From assembly GCF_001427635.1 (NCBI RefSeq), contig NZ_LMHA01000001.1, forward strand, positions 522,017 to 586,016: a stretch of 64,000 nt of DNA. Direction: 5' to 3'. The position numbers were made by a program, and so were the translations under genes. Source of the DNA: Pseudoxanthomonas sp. Root65. GTDB lineage: Bacteria; Pseudomonadota; Gammaproteobacteria; Xanthomonadales; Xanthomonadaceae. Positions 25,307-34,794 of the stretch are shown piece after piece (position 1 is the stretch's first letter; every line of letters begins with the position of its first letter). Below the pieces are notes generated by a model that ran no database searches, was not told the DNA's origin, and saw nothing but the letters and a program-made list of their open reading frames with translations.

Positions 25307-27661
25307 CTACAGCTTGGGCGACCAAACTGTGGCAACCGGCTCCATCAACATGCTGTTCGCGGATCGACCTGCCCACCAGACGATGGTCGCGCCGGACGTT
25401 GGGTTGTGCCAGAAGAGATCCGCCTTTCCGTCGCCGTTGTAGTCGCCCGACGTCGCCACCTGCCAAGTGGTTTGGACGGTCACCTCCGCGAATGATCCCG
25501 CATACGCACCTGAAGGCCACACCGCCGTTTGGCCCGACGTGGCATGAACCCAGAACACATCAGTGGTGCCGTTAGCGTCGTAATCCCCGGTCGCCGCGAC
25601 GCGCCATCCTTGGTCAGGAATGGTTACCTGAACCCATGAATTCGCGATTGCCCCCGATGGCCAGATTAGATTCTCTCCCGTGTTGGAGTTCCTCCAGAAC
25701 AGGTCATCGCGACCATCGTTATTGAAATCGCCGACGCCGACGACGCGCCAAATGACAGCCACTCCAGTTCCATTTGCAGTGGTCGCCGGGTCTGCAGACC
25801 ACCAAGTGATGTTTTGCCCGCTAATGGAGTGGCGCCAGAAAAGATCGGATCTGCCATCGCCGTTGAAGTCGCCGATCCCGACGATCTTCCAGTTGACATC
25901 GGGAATCGCTTGCACTACCCGAGAGGAGTTGCCAGAGCCCGCCGACCAGATGATGTTTTGACCGTTGGTGGCATGCCTCCAAAAAATGTCCCACTTGCCG
26001 TCTCCGTCGAAGTCTCCCGAACCAGCGATCTGCCAGTTCTGGTCTGAAACGGTTTCCGAATAGTAGCTATCCGCGCGACTGCCCGCCCTCCAAACGACGT
26101 TTTGCCCATTGGCAGAGCTGCGCCAGAACACATCCGATCGCCCGTCGCCATCTAGATCGCGCTGCGCGGCACCCACAAACGGGACCACTGTCGTCCGGAA
26201 GCCGGCTACTACCGGAATCGTCTGATTAAGGCTCCTAGCGTTGTCCTCACTGTTGGCGACACCGCATGCCAAGTTGCCTGTGGCACCACAGGTGCTCTTG
26301 AGCGGAGTCGAGAAGATTCGGTGAGCGACCTGACCCGTATCGCCATACGCCATTACGGTATAGAAGTTGCCGGCTGCCGAGGCCGTCTTGTAGCCGAACG
26401 AATACGGGAAGCGGCCGTACTGCAGTCCCCCGCCCGTCGTCGTCGAGTTCGCGCGGTCATGCGCAGAGCCCATAAGGTGCGCCGCCTCGTGCACCAGCGT
26501 CTCCTCAGCGCAGTAGTACTCCTTGCCATCGGAACCCGTGTCGAAGCCGTCGCTGATCACGGCATAGCCCCAAGCAGCATCAGCCGAGGTAATGGCCGTC
26601 TGGTTCGCGCCGTTCAACCAGGCGATGCCGCAACCTTCATTCTCCGGCGTGTTGAACTTGCGCACCAGCACCGCGATGTCCGCACCGTACTGGTCACGCG
26701 CGGTACGCAGCGGCGCAAGACTGGCGGGAACGGTGACGGGAGAGTTGCCCGTACTGCCGGTCAGTTCCTGCAGCGCCGTCTGGTTAGTGTTGGTATTAGT
26801 ATAGCTGACCTGAAGCGCATGGACGATGCGCAGATAACCGTTGACGTCGCTGTTGGCGAAAGCCTGGTTGCCGATCTGCACCAGGAAGACCAGGCGCGTG
26901 GCGGCACCCGACGCGCCGCCGTTCGCAGCGGCGAACTCCGGGGTGTAGCCGATCGCTACGTCGATCGTGTTCGCAGCGGTCGGCGGTGCAGCCTGCGCAA
27001 CAGCCGTCGCGCCCTGACTGACTTGCGCGGATTGGCTCACCGCCGCACCCATCGACGAGCGCAACGTGGCGGCCTCGGGAATCATCACGTCCTCATGCCC
27101 CTTCGTCGCGGACACCACCTTGGACGGATCGGTCTGGACGGCGAACACGGTACCGTTGCGGGTCTGCAGGCTCAGTGCCGGCTTGCCGTTGGCCTGGGGA
27201 ATCGAACCGAACACCGCCTTCTCGCCGAAGGTGATGATGGCTTCCTGCATCGGGTCGCCGCCGACCACACGACCGATCCAGGTCCAGTTGCCGTCGATCT
27301 CTTCAGCATGGCGCTCATAGCGCAGCTTGACCTGGCTACCGTCCGGCGACGGCACCGTCATTTCACCGGTCGCGACCGCCTTGAAGGCGTGTGCCTCGCT
27401 GATGGCGGTCGGGAACCACGTATAAGCGCCTTCCTGCTTCGCAGGCGTCGCCTTGTTTGGGAATGAAAGCAGCGTGCCGCGATCGGGCGCATTCGCGATG
27501 GACGCCCCAATCGCGCGGGCCAACGGCAGCGACGTCGGCAGGCTGCCGGTCGCCTTGCTAGCGGCCACGCCGCGCATCCCTGCCATGCCCGATTCGGGGC
27601 TTTCTCCACTGCACCCGGCCAAAACCAACATCAAGGCGCAAGCGCCGACCCGGAGTTTCAT
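25307..27661 (-). CDS. Secreted reprolysin-like zinc metalloprotease with VCBS/FG-GAP repeats
   Basis: A 784-residue putative lipoprotein: signal peptide MKLRVGACALMLVLAGC with lipobox, then a pro-region (to about residue 230), a metzincin protease domain, and C-terminal repeats. The zinc site HEAAHLMGSAHD (H391, E392, H395, H401, with D402) fits the extended HExxHxxGxxHD motif, followed by a Met-turn in YTVMAYG. From about residue 503 to the end there are about six repeats of ~47 residues around GDFDGDG-x2-D-I/L-FWR-x4-GQN-x2-W, calcium-binding VCBS/FG-GAP type, forming a likely beta-propeller. The ATG at 27661 is set by the signal peptide. Probable role: cell-surface or secreted proteolysis; target unknown. 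Confidence 0.87.
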   Translation of the reverse strand: MKLRVGACALMLVLAGCSGESPESGMAGMRGVAASKATGSLPTSLPLARAIGASIANAPDRGTLLSFPNKATPAKQEGAYTWFPTAISEAHAFKAVATGEMTVPSPDGSQVKLRYERHAEEIDGNWTWIGRVVGGDPMQEAIITFGEKAVFGSIPQANGKPALSLQTRNGTVFAVQTDPSKVVSATKGHEDVMIPEAATLRSSMGAAVSQSAQVSQGATAVAQAAPPTAANTIDVAIGYTPEFAAANGGASGAATRLVFLVQIGNQAFANSDVNGYLRIVHALQVSYTNTNTNQTALQELTGSTGNSPVTVPASLAPLRTARDQYGADIAVLVRKFNTPENEGCGIAWLNGANQTAITSADAAWGYAVISDGFDTGSDGKEYYCAEETLVHEAAHLMGSAHDRANSTTTGGGLQYGRFPYSFGYKTASAAGNFYTVMAYGDTGQVAHRIFSTPLKSTCGATGNLACGVANSEDNARSLNQTIPVVAGFRTTVVPFVGAAQRDLDGDGRSDVFWRSSANGQNVVWRAGSRADSYYSETVSDQNWQIAGSGDFDGDGKWDIFWRHATNGQNIIWSAGSGNSSRVVQAIPDVNWKIVGIGDFNGDGRSDLFWRHSISGQNITWWSADPATTANGTGVAVIWRVVGVGDFNNDGRDDLFWRNSNTGENLIWPSGAIANSWVQVTIPDQGWRVAATGDYDANGTTDVFWVHATSGQTAVWPSGAYAGSFAEVTVQTTWQVATSGDYNGDGKADLFWHNPTSGATIVWWAGRSANSMLMEPVATVWSPKL

Positions 27662-27838
27662 ACGTACGCCTCTGAGAAAAACGGATAGAGCCCCTGAGCT
27701 AACACTATAGCCCAGCCGCTGGACCACAAATAGCCAACAGGTTCCCTTCTCCGCCTTATCGGCCGAAAAACGTACAGCTGAAAGTCAGACGTGCAGCATG
27801 ACTCAAACCAATCGGACTTCGGTCACGACTTGGTGGGG

Positions 27839-28471
27839 TCAGACGGTCTTGAAGGGGACGCCCGTCTTGGTCGCCAGCTCCGTTTCGCTCACGCCCTCGG
27901 CCATTTCCACGAGCGCCAGCCCTTCAGGTGTGACATCGAAGACCGCCAGGTCCGTGATGATCCGGTCCACGACGCCTACGCCGGTCAGCGGCAGGTCGCA
28001 CTGCGGCAGGATCTTGTGGCTGCCGTCCTTCGCCACGTGCTCCATCAGCACCACGATGCGCTTGACGCCGGCCACCAGGTCCATGGCGCCGCCCATGCCC
28101 TTGACCATCTTGCCGGGCACCATCCAGTTGGCCAGGTCGCCCTTGTCGGTGACCTGCATGGCGCCCAGCACGGCCAGGTCGATGTGGCCACCCCGGATCA
28201 TCGCGAACGAATCGTGGCTGCCGAAATAGCTGGCACCGGCCCGGGCCGTGACGGTCTGCTTGCCGGCGTTGATCAGGTCGGCGTCGACCTCGTACTCGGC
28301 CGGGAACGGCCCGATGCCGAGCAGGCCGTTCTCGGACTGAAGCCACACGTCCATGCCAGCCGGGATGTGGTTGGCGACCAGGGTCGGCAGGCCGATGCCG
28401 AGGTTGACGTAGGCACCGTCGGTCAGTTCGCGGGCGGCGCGCTGCGCCATTTCATCGCGGGTCCAGGGCAT
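27839..28471 (-). CDS. scoB: 3-oxoacid CoA-transferase subunit B
   Basis: Beta subunit of succinyl-CoA:3-oxoacid CoA-transferase, which moves CoA from succinyl-CoA to acetoacetate. The 210-residue protein has the catalytic glutamate in [11 protein letters not shown], preceded by [17 protein letters not shown], and the [19 protein letters not shown] segment. Its ATG shares one base with the scoA stop (TGATG), so the subunits are coupled. Acetoacetate could come from tyrosine breakdown (maiA and fah at 52.6-54.4 kb) or fatty-acid oxidation; the nearby ETF genes fit that use. Confidence 0.92.
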   Translation of the reverse strand: MPWTRDEMAQRAARELTDGAYVNLGIGLPTLVANHIPAGMDVWLQSENGLLGIGPFPAEYEVDADLINAGKQTVTARAGASYFGSHDSFAMIRGGHIDLAVLGAMQVTDKGDLANWMVPGKMVKGMGGAMDLVAGVKRIVVLMEHVAKDGSHKILPQCDLPLTGVGVVDRIITDLAVFDVTPEGLALVEMAEGVSETELATKTGVPFKTV

Positions 28472-29202
28472 CACTTGTCTCCTTGGCGGACGGTGCGCTG
28501 CTCGATGCGCTTCTCGGGGCTCGGGTTGTGGACGATGCGGTCCACGTAGATGCCCGGCAGGTGGACGTGGTCGGGATCGATTTCGCCCACCTCCACGACC
28601 TCCTCGACTTCGGCAATGCACACCTTGCCCGCCATGGCGCAGGCCGGGTTGAAGTTGCGCGCCGTCTTGCGGAACACCAGGTTGCCGGACTTGTCGGCCT
28701 TCCACGCCTTGACCAGCGACACGTCGGCGCTGAGCGCCGTTTCCATGACATACCAGTGTTCGCCGAACTGGCGGGTCTCCTTGCCTTCGGCCACCACCGT
28801 GCCGTAGCCGGTGCGGGTGAAGAAGGCCGGGATGCCGGCACCGCCGGCGCGCAGGCGTTCGGCCAGCGTGCCCTGCGGGTTGAACTCCAGTTCCAGCTCG
28901 CCGGACAGGAACTGCCGCTCGAACTCCTTGTTCTCGCCCACGTAGGACGAAATCATCTTGCTGATCTGGCGGGTCTCCAGCAGCAGGCCCAGGCCGAAGC
29001 CGTCCACACCGGCATTGTTGGAAATGGCCGTGAGCCCCTTCGCGCCGCTGTCGCGCAGGGCGGCGATCAACGCTTCCGGAATGCCGCACAGGCCGAAGCC
29101 GCCCACGGCGAGTGTCTGGCCGTCGGCCACGACGCCCTGCAGTGCCGCTGCGGCACTGGGATAGAGCTTCTGCTTGCCTCCGGAACCGGGGTTACCCGTC
29201 AT
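28471..29202 (-). CDS. scoA: 3-oxoacid CoA-transferase subunit A
   Basis: Alpha subunit of the same CoA-transferase, 243 residues. It has the glycine-rich CoA-binding stretch [65 protein letters not shown] and the [15 protein letters not shown] motif, all typical of the SCOT alpha subunit. The ATG at 29202 is preferred over an in-frame TTG at 29214. It is divergent from the ATP-grasp gene, with 115 bp between starts. Confidence 0.93.
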   Translation of the reverse strand: MTGNPGSGGKQKLYPSAAAALQGVVADGQTLAVGGFGLCGIPEALIAALRDSGAKGLTAISNNAGVDGFGLGLLLETRQISKMISSYVGENKEFERQFLSGELELEFNPQGTLAERLRAGGAGIPAFFTRTGYGTVVAEGKETRQFGEHWYVMETALSADVSLVKAWKADKSGNLVFRKTARNFNPACAMAGKVCIAEVEEVVEVGEIDPDHVHLPGIYVDRIVHNPSPEKRIEQRTVRQGDK

Positions 29203-29317
29203 GGCGCGATCCAATCGATGAAGAAAGTCTGCATTCTACCCAGCGCTCCCGGGCCGACACAGGTACTTTTGGGCAATGGGAGTCCAGCGCAGGACGTGCG
29301 CGTACACTTGCCGACGT

Positions 29318-30250
29318 ATGAAGACCCTCGCCCTCGTTACCGCCGTGGCCGCCTCCGGTCACGACGACGACCTCGCGCCCCTGCTGGATGCCTGCGCGGA
29401 CGCCGGCCTGCACGCCCGGGCAGTGGCCTGGGACGACCCGACGGTGAGCTGGTCCCGCTTCGATGCAGCGCTGCTGCGCTCGCCGTGGGACTACACGGAA
29501 CGGCTGCCCGAGTTCCTGGCCTGGTGCGAACACGCGGACCGGGTGACACACCTGATGAATCCCCTGAACGTGGTGCGCTGGAACACCGACAAGCACTATC
29601 TCGCCGATCTGGCGACCGTGGGCATTCCGGTTGTTCCCACCCGGTTCGTCGAGCCCGACGCCGAGCCGATGGACGCATTGGCTGCCTTCCTGGATGAGTT
29701 CGATGCCGGGGAGTTCGTCGTCAAGCCCACGGTCAGCGCCGGCGCCCGCGACACCCAGCGCTACGCCCGCGACCAGCAGTTCGTGGCCGGCAACCACATC
29801 GGCCGCCTGCTGGAGCAGGAGCGCAGCGTCATGCTGCAGCCTTACGTGGCCTCGGTCGACCGGCACGGCGAAACCGCGCTGCTCTATTTCAACGGACGGT
29901 TCAGCCACGCCGCCCGCAAGGGTGCGCAACTGCCGCCCGGCGAAGGCGCGCGGCAGGCGCCCATGGCTCTGGGCGATATCGTCGCCACGACCGCCACGCC
30001 CGCGGAACAGGCGCTGGCCGAACGGATCCTTACCGCCGCCATGCGGCTGCGACAGCTCGAAGACCCCATCGCCTACGCGCGCGTCGATCTGCTGACCGGC
30101 GCCGATGGCCTGCCGCAGTTGCTCGAACTGGAACTGACCGAGCCCTCGCTGTTCTTCGCCCAGGCCCCCGGCAGCGCCGCTCGTTTCGCGGCCGTGCTGG
30201 CGTCCCGGCTGGCGGACGGTACCGTACGGGCTCGCATGGCCACCGCCTGA
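29318..30250 (+). CDS. ATP-grasp family protein of unknown substrate
   Basis: A 310-residue protein with an ATP-grasp fold: an N-terminal alpha/beta domain (LVTAVAASGHDDDLAPLLDACADAG, WDDPTVSWSRFDAALLRSPWDY), a central nucleotide-binding part (EFVVKPTVSAGARDTQRY, MLQPYVASVDRHGETALLYFNG) and a metal-binding end (PIAYARVDLL and LLELELTEPSLFF, with E-x-E-x-x-E/P). It resembles RimK/glutathione-synthetase-type ligases, including the group annotated as DcsG-like, which join a carboxylate to an amine or thiol. No neighbour reveals the substrate; it sits alone between scoA and etfB. An ATG at 29318 gives the family-like start. Confidence 0.8.
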   Translation: MKTLALVTAVAASGHDDDLAPLLDACADAGLHARAVAWDDPTVSWSRFDAALLRSPWDYTERLPEFLAWCEHADRVTHLMNPLNVVRWNTDKHYLADLATVGIPVVPTRFVEPDAEPMDALAAFLDEFDAGEFVVKPTVSAGARDTQRYARDQQFVAGNHIGRLLEQERSVMLQPYVASVDRHGETALLYFNGRFSHAARKGAQLPPGEGARQAPMALGDIVATTATPAEQALAERILTAAMRLRQLEDPIAYARVDLLTGADGLPQLLELELTEPSLFFAQAPGSAARFAAVLASRLADGTVRARMATA

Positions 30251-30326
30251 CGGCTAAAATCCCGGGTCTGCCCTCGGCCAGCCGCCGCGGCCGGGCCTCA
30301 CCGTCGCATACAGGAATTCCCGCAGG

Positions 30327-31073
30327 ATGAAGATTCTCGTCGCCTACAAGCGCGTGGTGGACTACAACGTCCGCATCCAGGTCAAGCCGGACGGCTCCGG
30401 CGTGGTCACCGACGGCGTCAAGCTGTCCCCCAACCCCTTCGACGAGATCGCGCTGGAAGAAGCCCTGCGCCTGCGCGACAAGGGCATCGCCACCGACGTC
30501 GTGGTCGCCACCATCGCCCCCGCCGACGCCCAGGCCCACCTGCGCAACGGCCTGGCCATGGGTGCCAACCGCGCCATCCACGTGGTCACCGACCAGGCCA
30601 TCCAGCCGCTGACCGCCGCCCGCACCCTGCTGAAGCTGGTCGAGAAGGAGGCGCCCGACCTGGTGATCCTCGGCAAGCAGGCCATCGACGACGACGCCAA
30701 CCAGACCGGCCAGATGCTGGCCACGCTGTGGGGCCGCCCGCAGGCCACCTTCGCCGGCAAGCTCGACATCGCCGACGGCAAGGCTACGGTGGTGCGCGAA
30801 GTCGACGCCGGCCTGGAAACACTGGAAGTTGATCTGCCGGCCGTGGTCACCACCGACCTGCGCCTCAACGAGCCGCGCTTCATCAAGCTGCCGGACATCA
30901 TGAAGGCCAAGAGCAAGCCGCTGGAGACCCTGCAGCTGGCCGACCTCGGCGTGGACGCCGCCGACACGCACAAGACCACCCACTACGCCCCGCCAGCCAA
31001 GCGCAGCAAGGGCGTGATGGTCAAGGACGCGGCCGAACTGGTCGCCGCACTCAAGCAGAAGGGGTTGCTGTAA
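30327..31073 (+). CDS. etfB: Electron transfer flavoprotein beta subunit
   Basis: Beta subunit of ETF, the soluble FAD/AMP protein taking electrons from acyl-CoA and other dehydrogenases. The 248-residue product starts MKILVAYKRVVDYNVRIQVK and has the AMP-binding and signature stretches VSLSPNPFDEIALEEALRL (here KLSPNPFDEIALEEALRL), LVILGKQAIDDDANQTGQMLA and TTDLRLNEPRFIKLPDIMKAKSKPLE. The stop overlaps the etfA start (TAATG). Electrons go on to ETF-QO, encoded at 21.4-23.1 kb but separated by five genes. Confidence 0.95.
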   Translation: MKILVAYKRVVDYNVRIQVKPDGSGVVTDGVKLSPNPFDEIALEEALRLRDKGIATDVVVATIAPADAQAHLRNGLAMGANRAIHVVTDQAIQPLTAARTLLKLVEKEAPDLVILGKQAIDDDANQTGQMLATLWGRPQATFAGKLDIADGKATVVREVDAGLETLEVDLPAVVTTDLRLNEPRFIKLPDIMKAKSKPLETLQLADLGVDAADTHKTTHYAPPAKRSKGVMVKDAAELVAALKQKGLL

Positions 31074-32014
31074 TGGCCAAGGTTCTCGTCATTGCCGAAC
31101 ACCTGGACGGCAAGCTCAACGCCTCCACCGCCAAGACCGTCAGCGCGGCGGCTGCCGTGAACGCCGACGCCATCGACGTGGTCGTGCTGGCCGCCGATCC
31201 GGCCGCTGTCGCCGCCGACGCCGCACAGATCGCCGGCGTCGCCAAGGTACTGACCGTCGCCAACGCCGCCAACGCGAACCCCATCGCGCAGGTGCTGGCG
31301 CCCCAGATCGCCCAGCTGGCGGCGGGCTATACGCACGTGTTCGCCCCATCCACCACCTTCGGCAAGGACCTGCTGCCGTGCGTGGCCGCCCTGCTGGGCG
31401 TCAACCAGGTCTCCGACCTGATGACTGTGGAAGGCCCGCATACCTTCAAGCGCCCGATCTACGCCGGCAATGCGATCATCACGGTCGAAACCCCGGCCGA
31501 CCAGACCGTGGTCGCCACCGTGCGCACCGCCTCCTGGCCGGAAGCCGGCAGGGGCGGCAGCGCGACGATCGAGGCCGTCAGCGTGGACGCCGCCTTGCCG
31601 ACGCATACCCGCTACCTCGGCCTGGCCGCCGGCAAGTCCGACCGCCCCGACCTGCAGAGCGCCAAGCGTGTCGTCTCCGGCGGCCGCGGCGTCGGTTCGG
31701 CCGAGAACTTCAAGGTCATTTACGCGCTGGCCGACAAGCTCGGCGCCGCCGTCGGCGCGTCGCGCGCCGCCGTCGACGCCGGCTACGTGCCGAACGAACT
31801 GCAGGTCGGCCAGACCGGCAAGATCATCGCCCCCGAGCTGTACGTCGCCGTCGGCATCTCCGGCGCCATCCAGCACCTGACCGGCATCAAGGACGCAGGT
31901 ACGATCGTGGCGATCAACAAGGACCCGGAGTCCCCGATCTTCGAGATTGCGGATATTGGGTTGGTGGGGGATTTGTTTGCGCTGCTGCCGGAACTTGAGT
32001 CAGCGCTGAACTGA
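31073..32014 (+). CDS. etfA: Electron transfer flavoprotein alpha subunit
   Basis: Alpha subunit of ETF carrying the FAD. The 313-residue product has the N-terminal domain [16 protein letters not shown] and the conserved C-terminal FAD domain with [59 protein letters not shown] and [22 protein letters not shown]. The last ~70 bp switch abruptly from GC-ending codons to AT- and G-rich ones (ATT GCG GAT ATT GGG TTG GTG) although the protein stays conserved. In Xanthomonas the O-antigen locus begins just after etfA, and it does here as well. Confidence 0.96.
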   Translation: MAKVLVIAEHLDGKLNASTAKTVSAAAAVNADAIDVVVLAADPAAVAADAAQIAGVAKVLTVANAANANPIAQVLAPQIAQLAAGYTHVFAPSTTFGKDLLPCVAALLGVNQVSDLMTVEGPHTFKRPIYAGNAIITVETPADQTVVATVRTASWPEAGRGGSATIEAVSVDAALPTHTRYLGLAAGKSDRPDLQSAKRVVSGGRGVGSAENFKVIYALADKLGAAVGASRAAVDAGYVPNELQVGQTGKIIAPELYVAVGISGAIQHLTGIKDAGTIVAINKDPESPIFEIADIGLVGDLFALLPELESALN

Positions 32015-32110
32015 TGGCCTGAGCCGTCGCAAACCTACTCTTGCAGCGCCCAGTGACCCCATACCGCGCCATTTAGCTTCCGACCTAGACGACAACGACT
32101 CCGCCACACC

Positions 32111-33061
32111 ATGACCATACCCGCTGGCCCCTCAATTCCACCCCATTACTCCGTGGTGGTACCGGTTTATAGGGGCTCGAAATCCATAGGCGAACTGCGT
32201 CGACGCCTCTCTGTGGCGCTGGAGCCGCTGGGCAAATCCTACGAGATCATTTTTGTCGACGACCGTGGCAGCCCGGCAAACTGGGCCGCCATAGACCGTC
32301 TGTGTGCCGAAAATCCATCGAAGGTCCGTGGCATCCGGCTGAGTCGGAACTTCGGACAGCATGCCGCCACCCTGTGCGGCATCGCTCATGCGCGCGGTGA
32401 GTGGATCGTCACCATCGATGAAGATCTCGAACAGCCACCCGAGTCGGTTCCTGCGCTGCTGCAGAAGGCCGAGGAAGGGCACCAGGTGGTGTATGGCGTG
32501 AACGAAACGCGCAGCCATGCCTGGTGGCGAAACCTCACCTCGGAGGTGGGCCGCAGCCTGTTCAAGTTCGCGATACCCAGCTTGAACCGGGAATACACTT
32601 CGTTCCGCGTCATTCATCGCACCGTGGCGAACGGCCTTGAGCGATTCCAGTCGCCGTTCACTTTCATCGACGGCTACATCTCCTGGATCACGCACAACTA
32701 TGCGACGGTAGTCGTACCGCACGACGCTCGATTTCACGGGAAAAGCAGTTACAGCGTGAGGATGCTGGTCGCTCACATGATCAACATCTTCGTGACGTTC
32801 TCCGATCTTCCACTGCGCATTGCGACGTGGCTAGGCCTCAGCGCTTCGCTCGGCGGAGCGGCATGGGGCGTTTCCATCCTGATTGCAAAACTGACGGGGG
32901 CGCTAAGCGTGAGCGGCTATGCGTCGATCATGGCCGGCATGACATTCCTGGGCGGCCTCCAATTGCTGATCCTCGGTATCTTCGGCGAGTACCTGGCGCG
33001 CATCAATTTCAAAACTGCGTCCATGCCATTGTTCCTGGTCGAAGAGGAGGTCGGCAATTGA
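32111..33061 (+). CDS. GtrB/ArnC-like family 2 glycosyltransferase
   Basis: A 316-residue membrane-bound GT2 enzyme expected to move a sugar from a nucleotide donor to undecaprenyl phosphate. The catalytic domain (about residues 12-220) has VVVPVYRGSKSIGELRRRL, EIIFVDDRG, RLSRNFGQHAATLCGIAHARG and the metal-binding TIDEDLEQPPESVPALLQKA, which parallels ArnC and GtrB. Two membrane helices near the C-terminus (about 230-255 and 270-295) anchor it. The first gene of a five-gene plus-strand set, each overlapping or close to the next. The partner genes suggest a 4-amino-4,6-dideoxy sugar as the substrate (inference). Confidence 0.88.
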   Translation: MTIPAGPSIPPHYSVVVPVYRGSKSIGELRRRLSVALEPLGKSYEIIFVDDRGSPANWAAIDRLCAENPSKVRGIRLSRNFGQHAATLCGIAHARGEWIVTIDEDLEQPPESVPALLQKAEEGHQVVYGVNETRSHAWWRNLTSEVGRSLFKFAIPSLNREYTSFRVIHRTVANGLERFQSPFTFIDGYISWITHNYATVVVPHDARFHGKSSYSVRMLVAHMINIFVTFSDLPLRIATWLGLSASLGGAAWGVSILIAKLTGALSVSGYASIMAGMTFLGGLQLLILGIFGEYLARINFKTASMPLFLVEEEVGN

Positions 33062-33633
33062 AGCCTTTGGTGATCATCGGAGCATCGTCTTTCGGTCGCC
33101 TGGTCAGAGTGCTCGCCGAAGAATCTGGCCGCACGGTGATGGGGCACGTCGATGATTCCAATATTGGGGAAGACATCGTGGGGCGAACCGATGACCTGGG
33201 CTCGCGCATATCGACCGAGGACGCCGATCTTGCCATGGCGATCGGATATCGTCATATGGATGCCCGGATGACGATGTTTCGCCACTTGCTTTCACTGGGA
33301 TTCGAGTTTCCATCAATCGTGCATCCCCGCGCACGCGTCAGCCCTCGCGCCTCACTCGGCGCCGGCTGTCTTGTGATGGCCAACGTGGACGTGGATGCCT
33401 TTGCAGGCATCGGCGACCTCTGCGTACTGTGGCCGCAGGCCACCATCAGTCACGACAACGCCATCGGAGAAGGTACTTTCATCAGCCCGGCTGCTACACT
33501 TTGCGGCTTCGTATCCGTTGGAGCACTGAGCTTCATCGGCGCCAACTGCACCATCGTTGACGGCTCCAAGCTTCCTCCCAGGTCATTCGTCAAAGCTGGG
33601 AGCCGCCACCACAACAGAGCCCTCAGCGCATGA
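33058..33633 (+). CDS. NeuD/PglD-type sugar O- or N-acyltransferase
   Basis: A 191-residue left-handed beta-helix acetyltransferase. The N-terminal half is a small Rossmann-like domain (KPLVIIGASSFGRLVRVLAEE, VDDSNIGEDIVG, AIGYRHMDARM), and the C-terminal half has hexapeptide repeats (PRARVSPRASLGAGCLVMANVDV, NAIGEGTFISPAATLCGFVSVGALSFIGANCTI). This is the PglD/NeuD pattern; PglD acetylates the 4-amino group of a UDP-sugar. Start is a TTG at 33058 that overlaps the GT2 stop (TTGA), and the stop overlaps the next ATG. With WecE in the same set, N-acetylation of a dTDP-4-amino sugar is the most economical guess. Confidence 0.85.
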   Translation: MKPLVIIGASSFGRLVRVLAEESGRTVMGHVDDSNIGEDIVGRTDDLGSRISTEDADLAMAIGYRHMDARMTMFRHLLSLGFEFPSIVHPRARVSPRASLGAGCLVMANVDVDAFAGIGDLCVLWPQATISHDNAIGEGTFISPAATLCGFVSVGALSFIGANCTIVDGSKLPPRSFVKAGSRHHNRALSA

Positions 33634-34355
33634 GCAGCCAGAAGCGGGTTGCCGTACTGCAATCCAGCTATATCCCTTGGAAGGGATATTTCGACATCAT
33701 TCACGACGTCGATACCTTCATTTTCTACGACGACGTCCAGTTCACCTACCAGGACTGGCGTTCGCGCAACCGTGTGATCGCGAATGGAACGCCGGTCTGG
33801 CTGACAGTACCGACAGGTGGCAACATCAAACGCCTGATCAATGAAGTGCAATTGCCCGACGCCGGCTGGCAGCGGAAGCACTGGTCGACGATCCGTCATG
33901 CTTATACCAAAGCCCGCCATTTCCGCGAGTATTCACCCCTCATCGAGGAGCTGTATACAGGCACCGCGTGGAACTCCCTGTCAGAGATGAATCAGGCCGT
34001 CACTCGGCGGATTGCACAGGAAGTATTGGGAATACGGACCGAGTTCCGCGACTCTCTGGAGTTCGATGCCACGGGTAGCAAGCTGGATCGTTTGATCGAT
34101 TTGCTGGTGAAGGCGGGAGCCACCCATTACCTGTCCGGCCCGGCAGCCCGTTCGTACATCGACCCGCAAAGGTTCGAGGACGCCGGCATCCAGCTGGAAT
34201 ACAAGGACTATTCGGGATATCCGGAGTACAAGCAGCTTTCCGATGGATTCGAGCATGCGGTGAGTATCCTTGACTTGATATTCAACGCAGGCCCGGACGC
34301 GTCACATTATATCTGGGGATGGCGTGATCCGGAAAAGCTCGCGCCGGGCGCCTGA
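33630..34355 (+). CDS. WbqC family protein
   Basis: A 241-residue protein of the WbqC family, found in O-antigen loci. Family marks: AVLQSSYIPWKGYFDIIHDVDTFIFYDDVQFTYQDWRSRN at the N-terminus, TVPTGGNIKRLINEV, and KAGATHYLSGPAARSYIDPQRFEDAGIQLEYKDY. The biochemical role is not established; it is sometimes thought to act in acylation or amino-sugar modification. Its place between the acyltransferase and the transporter genes fits a role in making or modifying the amino sugar. The start overlaps the preceding stop (ATGA). Confidence 0.88.
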   Translation: MSSQKRVAVLQSSYIPWKGYFDIIHDVDTFIFYDDVQFTYQDWRSRNRVIANGTPVWLTVPTGGNIKRLINEVQLPDAGWQRKHWSTIRHAYTKARHFREYSPLIEELYTGTAWNSLSEMNQAVTRRIAQEVLGIRTEFRDSLEFDATGSKLDRLIDLLVKAGATHYLSGPAARSYIDPQRFEDAGIQLEYKDYSGYPEYKQLSDGFEHAVSILDLIFNAGPDASHYIWGWRDPEKLAPGA

Positions 34356-34402
34356 CACACTGCGCGCGCCGCGGGCGCCCGACTTATTGAGCGAGTGGCT
34401 CT

Positions 34403-34768
34403 ATGGCTTATGTCTTCATCACCTTAACCATCCTTCTGACCGTATACGGTCAGCTGATACTCAAGTGGCAGGTTGGCCTGCACTCGCATCTTCTCAATGG
34501 CCCACTGTCGGCCACTAACATTGTAACGCTACTGCTGAAGCCTTGGGTCATCTCCGGATTTGCAGCGGCATTCGGTGCATCCATTTGCTGGATGGCGGCG
34601 ATCAATCGGCTGCCACTCAGTCGCGCCTATCCCTTCATGTCGATGAACTTCGTTATTGTCGTCCTTCTGGCGGCATGGCTTTTTCAGGAACGTCTGGATG
34701 CCTACAAGCTTGTCGGCACGCTGATTATCGTGGCCGGCGTCGTCGTCCTCTCGCGATCCACGGGCTGA
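34403..34768 (+). CDS. ArnE-like small DMT/EamA half-transporter
   Basis: A 121-residue protein with four membrane segments (about 1-22, 43-63, 72-92 and 97-117), containing MAYVFITLTILLTVYGQLILK, INRLPLSRAYPFMSMNFVIVVLLAAWLFQERL and KLVGTLIIVAGVVVLS. This layout matches ArnE/ArnF-type small multidrug-resistance relatives that flip undecaprenyl-phosphate-linked amino sugars. It is single rather than paired. Its location between the GT2, WbqC and WecE genes supports flipping of a lipid-linked sugar (inference). Confidence 0.82.
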   Translation: MAYVFITLTILLTVYGQLILKWQVGLHSHLLNGPLSATNIVTLLLKPWVISGFAAAFGASICWMAAINRLPLSRAYPFMSMNFVIVVLLAAWLFQERLDAYKLVGTLIIVAGVVVLSRSTG

Positions 34769-34794
34769 AGAGCCTCTACAAGGAGTTCCACGCA

